From assembly GCA_903873545.1 (NCBI GenBank), contig CAIQPA010000685.1, positions 1 to 7,148 on the forward strand: a DNA stretch of 7,148 nt, given 5' to 3'. This stretch comes from an uncultured delta proteobacterium (GTDB taxonomy: Bacteria > Myxococcota_A > Bradymonadia > REDH01). The notes beneath the pieces are model-generated. The model was not told the DNA's origin and did not search any database. It saw only the letters and a program-made list of their open reading frames with translations. Positions 1-7,000 of the stretch are shown here, in pieces; the stretch's first letter is position 1, and each line of letters begins with the position of its first letter. A program made the translations under genes and the position numbers.

Positions 1-652
1 CACTCATGCTCATGCCACCGACAGACACGCGGGCAATGACCGTATTGGTTGCCAAGTCGATGACCACAATCTTGCTGAACATGTCGTTCGAACTGAATGG
101 GCTGGCGCCGACGAGGGCGTAGGCGAGCGTACCGGCGCTGTTGATCGCAATATCGGCCGCGCCACTCTCACCAGGCCCGGAGCTGGTTCCGAGGGGGATG
201 GTGGCGGTCACCGTGTTCGTCGCTGTGTCGATCACGGGCATTGTGGGGCTGTATAGCATCGCGACATAGGCGAGCGTGCCGGCCGGGTTTACCGCGACTC
301 TCAAAGGACCACCGCCGATAAGGAAGTTGGTTGTGACGGAGTTGGATGTGGTGTTGAACACCGAGAGGGAGGAGTGTCCGTAGTTTGTGACGTAGGCGCT
401 GCTGCCCGTCGGAGACAGCGCGATACCGCTGGGGCTCTGACCGACGGCCACGGTGGCGGAGACGGTGTTTGTGGCGGTGTCGATGACCGAGACCGATCCG
501 CTGTCTGCGTTGGTGACGTAGGCGAAGGTGCCGCTGCTGTTCACGGTCACCCAACGAGGGGTGACCCCGACGGGGATGGTGGTCGTCACCAGCTGGGTGA
601 CGGTGTCGATGACCGAGACGGTGCCGAGATACTCGTTCACCACGTAGGCGAC
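1..652 (-). other. Second YVTN beta-propeller, cut by window edge in blade 5
   Basis: From residue 1002: blades start YVVNEYL, YVTNADS, YVTNYGH, YVAMLYS and YALVGAS, in the same order and with the same blade-5 insertion as propeller one. By analogy two more blades lie beyond position 1. Confidence 0.87.
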
Positions 653-3600
653 AGGGTTGCGGGGGCAGGCGCCGCCTTCCAGATGGTAGCCCGTGGCGCA
701 GGTCGCGGCGAGGCAGATGGCCCAGCTGGTTCCGCTCCAGGTCTGGGTGCCCGTGGCGATGCCGGTTGGCGGCGGCAGGCAGCTGCGGGTGTCGCTGATG
801 CAGGCGCCACCTTCGAGGTGGAAGTCGGTGCCGCACTGGCAGGTGGCACTGCAACTATCGCCATCGGCGGTGTTGCCATCGTCGCAGAGCTCGGCGGCAT
901 CGAGGATGCCATCGCCGCAGAAGTCGGTTTCGCCAGCGAAGAGCGCGCAGGCATCGTCACAGACGACGCACGAAGCCTCGCCGTAGATGCACTCCTCGGT
1001 GAGGAGGTTGCCGTCGTCGCACTCTTCATAGAGGTCCAGAAGGATGCCGTCGCCGCAGGCAGCAGGCGTGCAGGTGGCCGTGCAAAAGTCGGTGTCTACG
1101 AGATTGCCATCGTCGCAGCCCTCGCTGCCCTCGGTGACGCCGTTGCCGCAGATAGCGGTAGCACAGAGATCGTTCGCGGTACCGGGAGGACTCGTGTTGC
1201 AGTAGCCTGAGTCGCACTCGGCGTTCCGGTTGCAGAGCGTGCCGTTGGCCAGGGGGGTTGGAGCGGTGAAGACCGCGATCGCGACCGGATGGATGCCAAC
1301 CGGGATGGTGGCGGTCACCGTGTTCGTCGCCGTGTCGATCACCGACACGGAGTCGTTCGCCAAGCTTGTGACATAGAGGGTGGCGTCTGTGGGACCCATC
1401 GAGACGGAGGTGGGCAGGTTCCCCACCGCAACGTCGGCAACCACCGTGTTCGTGGCGGTGTCGAAGACGCTGACCGTTTGGCTCCCATAGATGCTCGCAT
1501 AGACAAGCGTCCCCGAGCGGTTCACGGCGATGGCGCCCCAGTCGCTCATGCTCATGCCACCGACAGACACGCGGGCAATGACCGTATTGGTTGCCAAGTC
1601 GATGACCACAATCTTGCTGAACATGTCGTTGTCACTGAATGGGCTGGCGCCGACAAGGGCGTAGGCAAACGTACCTGCGCTGTTGATCGCAATATCGGCC
1701 GTTGGCGTGTAGTCGAACCCCGGATCTGCTGGATCTCCGACAGCAATGTTGGCCGTGATCGTGTTGGTGGCAGTATCGATGACCGAGACCCCTCCAACGA
1801 TGCGATCTGCCACATAGGCAAGCGTGCCGGCCGGGTTTACCGCGACGCGGTTGGGAGAGGCACCAACGCCGTCGATTGTGGCGGTGACCTGGTTCGTCGC
1901 GGTGTTGATGACCGAAAGCTTAGATATGAGATAACTGGCGACGAAGGCTGTGGCCGCTGTCGGCGACAAGGCGATGCCAGAGGCCCCGACACCGACCGCG
2001 ATGGTCGAGGTGACCGTGTTGGACGCTGTGTCGATGACCGAGACCGACCCGCTGTCTGTGTTGGTGACGTAGGCGAAGGTGCCGCTGCTGTTCACGGTCA
2101 CCCATCGAGGCGTGACCCCGACGGGTATGGTGGTCGTCACCAGCTGGGTGATGGTGTCGATGACCGAGACGGTGCCGAGATACTCGTTCACCACGTAGGC
2201 GACCGGGTTGCGGGGGCAGGCGCCGCCTTCCAGATGGTAGCCCGTGGCGCAGGTCGCGGCGAGGCAGATGCCCCAACTGCTCCCACTCCAGGTCTGGGTG
2301 CCAGTTGCGATACCGGGTGGCGGCGGCAGGCAGCTGCGGGTGTCGCTGATGCAGGCGCCACCTTCGAGGTGGAAGCCGGTGCCGCACTGGCAGGTGGCAC
2401 TGCAGCTGTCGCCGTTCTCCACATTGCCGTCGTCGCAGGCCTCCGCGCCGGCCACGATGCCGTCGCCGCAGATCCCCTGGCAGACGCTCGGCGCGCCGAA
2501 GCAGATGTAGCCCGTCTCCGAGGCGCAGACCGCGCTGCAGCCGTCGCCGTTCGAGACGTTGCCGTCATCGCATCCCTCGCTGCCCCGCGCGATGCCGTCG
2601 CCGCAGACAACCAGCTGGCAGCTGCCTGAGACGAGCGCGTAGGCGGAATCGCAGGAGGAGGCGACGCAGAGGTCCCAGCCGGACCCGTTCCAGACCTGCT
2701 CCCCAGCACCGCCGGTGAGCGTGCAGGTGCGGGTGTCGGAGAGGCAGAAGGCGCCCTCCAGATGCTCTCCCGCCGGGCAGACCGTGGGCGCACAGAGACC
2801 GGCTGTGCAGGTGAGCGGGCTAACGCAGTCGGACGAGGCCGTGCAAGCCTGACCTTGGGTGCGGCAGCCGTTGCCCTCATCCGTCAGGCCGTCGCAGTCG
2901 TTGTCGAGGCCGTCGCAGAGCTCCGGAACGTTTGCCACGAGCCGGCCCGTGAAGGTGAAGTTGCCGCCCGAGCGGGCGAAGACCCAGTTGCGGACGCCTT
3001 CGTTTGTCGGCGCCGACGCGGCGGCGCTGAGGTCGCCGTAGGCCCACGAGCCGATGCCGCTGGAGGCGCCCGGGACCACATCGCCGTTCTGGACGGAGAA
3101 GCCTGTGGAGGGTGCGAGCGCCAGAATCTGCGCGAAGACCTGCGATTGCGCAGTCGCGTAGAAGGAGCGCACCGTGACTGCGCCGCAGAAGAGGGGCGAG
3201 GCCAGGTAGCCGTCGCAGGCGGCGTCGAGCCCCGTGGTGCCTGTCACCAGCTCCATCGAGTTGGCCGGGCCGGAGCCCGGCACACCGTCCTGCACGATGG
3301 TCAGGGCGCAGAGCCCCTGCTGGGCGCGGCGCAGGCCAGCGTCGGTCACGGCGTCGCCGTCGAGAACGGTGAGGCGCATCGTGCCGGTGGCCACGTCGAC
3401 GGTGCCGCGGAACTCGGCGAGCGTGGTCAGTTCGGAAGTCTCGTCTGCAGCGTCAGGTGCAGCGGTGAAGGCAACCGCCGCATCGGGCATCAAGAGGCCC
3501 CCATCAGGAGCGGCCTGATCGGGGTTGAGGCCGACATCTGGGAGGGCACCCTGCGGTGCTGGCTCCTGCTCGGCGACGCAGGCCGGCAGGAGTGTTGCTA

Positions 3601-3655
3601 ACGCGAGCGAAATGAGACGATTCGAAGAAACTGGCCGCAAAAACAAAAATGACAT
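1..3655 (-). CDS. Exported Cys-rich YVTN beta-propeller protein, probable lipoprotein (3' end outside window)
   Basis: The frame is open from ATG at 3655 to the left edge (1218 codons, no stop). Start choice: GAGGGG lies just upstream, and the first residues form a signal peptide ending LLPAC, with Cys26 as the candidate lipidated residue. Visible order: Asp/Pro/Ala-rich linker; beta-rich unnamed domain about 80-243; MopE-like C-DGLDNDC-DG motif at 247-256; CDDGN modules starting C351 and C396; seven-bladed YVTN propeller 485-796; CDDGN-type modules starting C836, C867 and C913; second propeller from 1002, cut in blade 5. Family knowledge: YVTN propellers and myxo-type disulfide repeats occur in large secreted or surface proteins of Myxococcota and relatives, often as adhesion or scaffold proteins. 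No catalytic residues are recognisable, so enzymatic function is not claimed. A C-terminal sorting signal may lie beyond the window. It is divergent from the AMIN coiled-coil gene. Identification of the architecture is firm; the biological role is unknown. Confidence 0.93.
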   Translation of the reverse strand, partial: MSFLFLRPVSSNRLISLALATLLPACVAEQEPAPQGALPDVGLNPDQAAPDGGLLMPDAAVAFTAAPDAADETSELTTLAEFRGTVDVATGTMRLTVLDGDAVTDAGLRRAQQGLCALTIVQDGVPGSGPANSMELVTGTTGLDAACDGYLASPLFCGAVTVRSFYATAQSQVFAQILALAPSTGFSVQNGDVVPGASSGIGSWAYGDLSAAASAPTNEGVRNWVFARSGGNFTFTGRLVANVPELCDGLDNDCDGLTDEGNGCRTQGQACTASSDCVSPLTCTAGLCAPTVCPAGEHLEGAFCLSDTRTCTLTGGAGEQVWNGSGWDLCVASSCDSAYALVSGSCQLVVCGDGIARGSEGCDDGNVSNGDGCSAVCASETGYICFGAPSVCQGICGDGIVAGAEACDDGNVENGDSCSATCQCGTGFHLEGGACISDTRSCLPPPPGIATGTQTWSGSSWGICLAATCATGYHLEGGACPRNPVAYVVNEYLGTVSVIDTITQLVTTTIPVGVTPRWVTVNSSGTFAYVTNTDSGSVSVIDTASNTVTSTIAVGVGASGIALSPTAATAFVASYLISKLSVINTATNQVTATIDGVGASPNRVAVNPAGTLAYVADRIVGGVSVIDTATNTITANIAVGDPADPGFDYTPTADIAINSAGTFAYALVGASPFSDNDMFSKIVVIDLATNTVIARVSVGGMSMSDWGAIAVNRSGTLVYASIYGSQTVSVFDTATNTVVADVAVGNLPTSVSMGPTDATLYVTSLANDSVSVIDTATNTVTATIPVGIHPVAIAVFTAPTPLANGTLCNRNAECDSGYCNTSPPGTANDLCATAICGNGVTEGSEGCDDGNLVDTDFCTATCTPAACGDGILLDLYEECDDGNLLTEECIYGEASCVVCDDACALFAGETDFCGDGILDAAELCDDGNTADGDSCSATCQCGTDFHLEGGACISDTRSCLPPPTGIATGTQTWSGTSWAICLAATCATGYHLEGGACPRNPVAYVVNEYLGTVSVIDTVTQLVTTTIPVGVTPRWVTVNSSGTFAYVTNADSGSVSVIDTATNTVSATVAVGQSPSGIALSPTGSSAYVTNYGHSSLSVFNTTSNSVTTNFLIGGGPLRVAVNPAGTLAYVAMLYSPTMPVIDTATNTVTATIPLGTSSGPGESGAADIAINSAGTLAYALVGASPFSSNDMFSKIVVIDLATNTVIARVSVGGMSMS
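2..919 (-). repeat. Internal tandem duplication, downstream copy
   Basis: Residues 913-1218, the second copy of the Cys-module-plus-propeller unit. Positions 3-88 match 1545-1630 exactly. About 570-850 matches 2121-2401 with scattered substitutions. The stretch between (blades 2-4) is clearly more diverged. Confidence 0.88.
653..1234 (-). other. Second Cys-rich block
   Basis: Residues 808-1001, between the two propellers. It holds a short Cys linker (CNRNAEC...GYC) and three disulfide repeats starting C836, C867 and C913. The middle one has the variant ending TEECIYGEASCVVCDDAC. A Trp/Cys module then runs to the second propeller. From C913 onward the block is a close copy of residues 396-484, with identical spacing (91 residues from CGDG to the first YVVN). 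Confidence 0.85.
1268..2203 (-). other. First YVTN beta-propeller, seven blades
   Basis: Residues 485-796 contain seven repeats of about 36-54 residues, each with a Y-V-x-N-like start, a core SVIDTATNTV and a later IPVG/IAVG turn. Blade starts read YVVNEYL, YVTNTDS, FVASYLI, YVADRIV, YALVGAS, YASIYGS and YVTSLAN. Seven blades is the usual closed ring for this family. Blades 4 and 5 carry insertions, the blade-5 one being SPFSDNDMFSK. Such propellers usually bind ligands or proteins. Confidence 0.88.
1544..2470 (-). repeat. Internal tandem duplication, upstream copy (Cys module plus propeller blades 1-5)
   Basis: This segment (residues 396-704) aligns without frame change to 2-919. The offset is 1551 bases at the Cys/blade-1 end, 1548 in blade 3 and 1542 in blade 5, so the small indels are all multiples of three. 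The remaining two blades of this unit (1268-1543) have no visible partner because the window ends. Confidence 0.88.
2204..2917 (-). other. First Cys-rich block: MopE-like motif, CDDGN disulfide repeats and Trp/Cys modules
   Basis: Residues 247-484. It opens with CDGLDNDCDGLTDEG (247-261), which matches the Asp/Asn-rich, possibly metal-binding MopE-type motif. Two canonical disulfide repeats follow, CGDG...CDDGN...GDGCSAVC (351-377) and CGDG...CDDGN...GDSCSATC (396-422). A second module type, with H-L-E-G, S-D-T-R, then W-x-G-x-x-W-x-x-C, occurs before them (from C293) and after them (from C424 to about 483). Regular Cys spacing implies oxidative folding outside the cytoplasm. Confidence 0.85.
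2925..3418 (-). other. N-terminal secreted beta-rich domain, unnamed
   Basis: About residues 80-243 of the minus-strand protein. It starts near EFRGTVDVATGTMRLT and ends with FTFTGRLVANV just before the MopE-like motif. It has alternating hydrophobic/polar strands, three Cys (GLC, AAC, LFC) and a Gly/Ser/Trp-rich centre (GIGSWAYGDL). From memory, similar domains precede CDG-DNDCDG motifs in other secreted proteins of Myxococcota-like bacteria, but I know no family name. Boundaries are approximate. Confidence 0.5.
3581..3655 (-). other. Signal peptide, lipoprotein-like
   Basis: Residues 1-25 carry Arg7 and Arg13, then a hydrophobic stretch LISLALATLLPA directly before Cys26. LPAC resembles a lipobox, but Pro at -2 is not ideal. 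CVA-E two residues later would also suit signal peptidase I, so export is well supported and lipidation only probable. Confidence 0.7.
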
Positions 3656-3660
3656 CAAGA

Positions 3661-3666
3661 CCCCTC
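3661..3666 (-). promoter_or_regulatory. Shine-Dalgarno of the minus-strand gene
   Basis: Read on the minus strand this is GAGGGG, with five bases (TCTTG) to the ATG at 3655. It fixes the start, since no other start candidate nearby is similarly placed. Confidence 0.7.
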
Positions 3667-3734
3667 AGAAGGAAACAGGAGAACGCCAGATGAAGCCAGC
3701 AACTCCGTCTCGGGGTCCGATGTCCCTTCTGAGG
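3663..3734 (-). promoter_or_regulatory. Leader inverted repeat that could mask the Shine-Dalgarno
   Basis: CCTCAGAAGG at 3663-3672 and CCTTCTGAGG at 3725-3734 are perfect 10-bp inverted repeats separated by 52 bases. In the minus transcript the 3' arm includes GAGG of the ribosome-binding site, so pairing would hide it. The arms could instead be operator half-sites on DNA. The repeat is seen directly; its function is inferred. Confidence 0.45.
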
Positions 3735-3761
3735 CAAAAGAAATTGAGTTCTTAAAACGCC

Positions 3762-3790
3762 ATAACATTCCTATCGGCAAACATTGTCAC
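3762..3790 (-). promoter_or_regulatory. Candidate sigma-70-like promoter of the minus-strand gene
   Basis: On the minus strand GTGACA (3790-3785) and TGTTAT (3767-3762) are separated by exactly 17 bases. They match the consensus hexamers at 5 of 6 and 4 of 6 positions. The predicted start near 3755 gives a leader of about 100 bases that contains the whole inverted repeat. It is a pattern match only. Confidence 0.35.
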
Positions 3791-3954
3791 GTCAATGGTG
3801 TGGGAAAACAACCTCCGGTAGTTTGATATCGCACTTTCGCTGCAACGGACGAGGCCTGCGGAGAGGTCGGACGAGGGCCAAAAGTTTGCGCCGATCGGCA
3901 GGATCCGTAGAAGTTGGCAGACCGATTTCTATCCCCGCACCGTTCCGCTGCTGC

Positions 3955-4038
3955 ATGCGATCCAACCTCACCCGACTGCTGCGTGCCGGTACGCTATCCC
4001 TCACGCTGCTTGCGGGCGCCCCGCCTGCGGCCGCCGCG
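3955..4038 (+). other. Sec signal peptide
   Basis: Residues 1-28: Arg2, Arg7 and Arg10, then a Leu/Ala/Thr hydrophobic core, then APPAAAA before EVND. The A-A-A/E junction suits signal peptidase I. No Cys is present, so it is not a lipoprotein. Confidence 0.85.
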
Positions 4039-7000
4039 GAGGTGAACGACCTGACGGCGGTGGAGCTGCGGCATGCGCCGGACGAGACGGTCATCCGGGT
4101 TCGGGGCGACGAGGCGCCGACCTATTCGGTCTTTGCGCTGCGGAGCCCGCTGCGGCTCTTTGTGGATATCTCGCGGAGCACGGCGGCCGGTGCGTTGGCG
4201 CTTCCGAAGCCCGACGGCATCCGGGTTTCGGCGCTGGAGCTGGAGCGTGAGCCCGACGGGCAGCGCGACACACAGCGGCTGGTGCTGACCCTTGGCGCGG
4301 GCGTGCTGTACGATGTGACAGGCGCCGGGAACGACCTCATCATCAAGCTGGTGGGCGGGCCGGTCGCGGGAGGCTCCGAGCAGTCGGCGGCAGCGCGCGA
4401 GGCGGCGGAGCGGGTGCGGGCGCTGGAGCAGAAGCTCGATGGCGAGCAGCGCGAGCTTGCCGAGCGGCGGGCGGAGCTGGCGGCGCGGGAGCGCGACCTG
4501 GAGGCTGCACTGACGGCCAGCCGCGAGAAGGAGAAATCGGCGACCGCGAGCGCCGGGTCGAATGCAGAGGAGCTGGCTCGTCTGGCGAAGGAGCGCGAGG
4601 CGCTGGCGGCGCGCCAGCAGGCGCTCGAGGCGGAGCGGAAGCAGACGCAGGAGCGGGCCTCGGGGCTGGCGCGCGACAACGACGAGCTGGCGCGGCTCAA
4701 GGGCGACCTAGAGAAACAGCGGGCGGAGCTTGCAGCGCGCGACCGTGAGCTCAAGGCGGCCTCTGCCGCGCTGGAGAGCCGGAATGACGAGCTGACGCGG
4801 CAGCAGGAGACCGTTCGGGCGCAGCAGGCAGAGCTGGAACAGCAGAAGCGGGCGCAGGCGGCCGGCGACCAGAAGCGGACGGCGGAGCTCGCGCAGGAGC
4901 GCGACCGGCTGGCGGCCCAGTTGGCGGCGCGGGATGCGCAGATCGCCGACCTGGAGGCGGCGCGTTCGCGGCTCGAGGGCGAGCGGAACGAGCTGGTGGT
5001 GCGTTCGAAGCAGGACCAGGCAACGATGGCGCGGCTGGGCACGCTGCAGAACGAGCTGGCGAACCGCGACGCGGAGCTGCGGAAGCAGGCCGAGGCGCGC
5101 GACGCGCTGGTGAAGCAGTCTGCGGAGGCGGAGCGGAGCGGCAAGCAGGCCTCTGCGAGCCTGATGGAGGAGCTGAAGCAGCGCGACAATGCGATCGCCA
5201 AGCTGCGCGAGGAGCGTGAGTCGCTCGCGGGCGCACGGGCCGAACGGGACGCGCTGGCGGGGCAGCTGACGGCGCTTCGGTCGGAGGTGGAGTCGCTGCA
5301 GGGCGAGGTGAAGCGGCGCGAGGAGCAGCTCGGTTCGATGGACCGGGCGCGGGCGGAGGTGGCTGCGGAGCGGGAGCGGCTCGTTGCAGCGCAACAGTCG
5401 CAGACGACGCAGGACACGGCCGCGAAGCGGAAGGCCGACGAGGCGCTGGCGAAGCTGACAGCCGACCTCCAGCGGCGCGACGCGGAGATGGTGTCGCTGC
5501 GAAACGAGCAGACGGTGCTGCGCGACTCCATCGCGACGCGCGATGCCGACCGGACTCGGCTGGCACAGCTCGAGGCGGCGCTGAACTCGGAGCGGGCGCT
5601 GCAGGCGGAGCGGCTGAAGGCCGAAGAGGCGGCGAAGCAGGAGAGCGAGCGGGCGAAGGCCGAGGCGGAGGAGAACCGCCGGCTGTTGGAGCAGGCGCGG
5701 CGCGATGCGGCGCAGGCAGAGACGGAGCGACAGAAGGCCGAGGAGGCCGCAGCGGCGGCGCGGCGCGATGCGGAGCGGGCCCGTCAAGAGGCTGGCGCGG
5801 GCGCCAAGGAGCGCGACGCGCGGGTAGCGGAGGTGGAGCGCCGGCTGGGCGAACAGCAGGCTGCGGCGCTGACGGCAGAGGCGGAGCGGGCCAAGGAGCG
5901 TGAGCGTGCGGCGCAGGAGCAGGCGCGGCTGACGGAGGAGGCGCGGAAGGCGCGCGAGCAGGCCGACGCAGCGCTCGCTGAGGCGGCACGTCAGCGCTCA
6001 GGAGCAGAGGCCGCCAAGGCCCAGGCGGAGGCGACCTTGGCCGCGAGGCGCATCGATGAGGCGAAGGCGCAGGCCGACGCCAAGCGCGCGCAGGCCGACG
6101 CTGAGCGTGTGCTGGCGGAGGCGGAGACGACGCGGCGTACCGCGAAGAACTCGGCGGATGAGGCAACCAAGGTTCGCGAGGCCGGCGAGCGCGAGCGGCT
6201 TGCGACGGAGTCGACGCGCAAGGCGGCGGAGACGCTGTCGACCGCGGCGAAGGCGCGGGATGAGGCGGAGCGTGCACAGCGTGATGCGGCGGAGGCGCTG
6301 GCGCGGCGGACAGACGCAGAGGCGACGGCGGCGCGCGAGGTCGCGGCGAGCCGTGCTGAGGTAGAGCGGATGCGTCGGGAGCTGGAGGTGCTGCGGGCTG
6401 GACGGGCAGCGGCAGAGGCTGCGTCGGCGCAGCAGATGGCGGAGGCCAAGGCGGAGGCGGAGCGGGCCAAGGCGGAGCTCTCCGCGGCGAAGTCGGCGCA
6501 GGCCGAGGCAGAGCGCCGGTCCGCAGCGCAGGCGGAGCAGTCGAAGCGGGAGGCGTCGGAGGCAAAGGCGGAGGCAGAGAGGGCCAAGCGGGAGACCGAG
6601 GCGCTCCGTGCACAGCAGGCACAGGGCAACACGAAGAGCGAATCGGTGAACAGCGCCGCGCAGGCCGAGACCGAGCGGGCGAAGGCCGACGCCGACAAGG
6701 CGCGCAGCGAGGCTGCAGCGGCACAGGCCGAGCTTGAGAAGGCACGCAAGGAGGCCGAGGCGCTCCGCGCACAGCAGGCGCAGGGAAGCTCCAACAGCCA
6801 GGCGCAGAACAGCGCCGCGCAGGCCGAGACTGAGCGGGCAAAGGCCGACGCCGAAAAGGCGCGAAAGGAGGCTGCCGACGCACAGGCGGAGCTCGAGAAG
6901 GCACGCAAGGAGACAGAGGCGCTCCGGGCGCAGCAGGCGCAGGGCAACACGAAGAGCGAATCGGTGAACAGCGCCGCGCAGGCCGAGACCGAGCGGGCAA

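Larger units (their letters stand above)
3656..3954. other. Divergent intergenic region
   Basis: These 299 bases separate the two start codons. The minus-gene control signals lie at 3656-3790. The plus-gene side holds a 9-base direct repeat CGGACGAGG (3846-3854 and 3868-3876, 22 bases apart), a 10-bp palindrome GCCGATCGGC (3890-3899) and a weak sigma-54-like element (3915-3930). The centre (3735-3830) is visibly more A/T-rich than the genes, as expected for promoters. I see no coding gene or structured RNA in it. Confidence 0.6.

Noticed and set aside
374..2629. Long plus-strand frames (374-1210 and 1289-2629) sharing a repeated protein segment
   Set aside because: The shared segment simply reflects the duplication on the opposite strand. 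The minus frame has clear YVTN and CDDGN motifs.
1..3655. Possible mobile element created by the large direct repeat
   Set aside because: The repeat is in frame within one gene and carries no transposase or terminal inverted repeats.
3504..3737. 77-codon minus-strand frame with a hydrophobic stretch overlapping the propeller gene start
   Set aside because: It overlaps the real start in another frame. The true frame has the Shine-Dalgarno, signal peptide and long continuation, so I do not infer a frameshift or upstream peptide.
3890..3899. Palindrome GCCGATCGGC
   Set aside because: Perfect but only 10 bp, with no flanking symmetry and no second copy. Such short sites are expected by chance in G+C-rich DNA.
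3792..4094. 100-codon minus-strand frame across the AMIN start and intergenic region
   Set aside because: No recognisable domain or ribosome-binding site, and it is antisense to a signal peptide.
4122..5531. 469-codon minus-strand frame, Ser/Ala/Arg-rich
   Set aside because: It is a shadow of the coiled coil, with no signal, motif or ribosome-binding site, and it overlaps other antisense frames.
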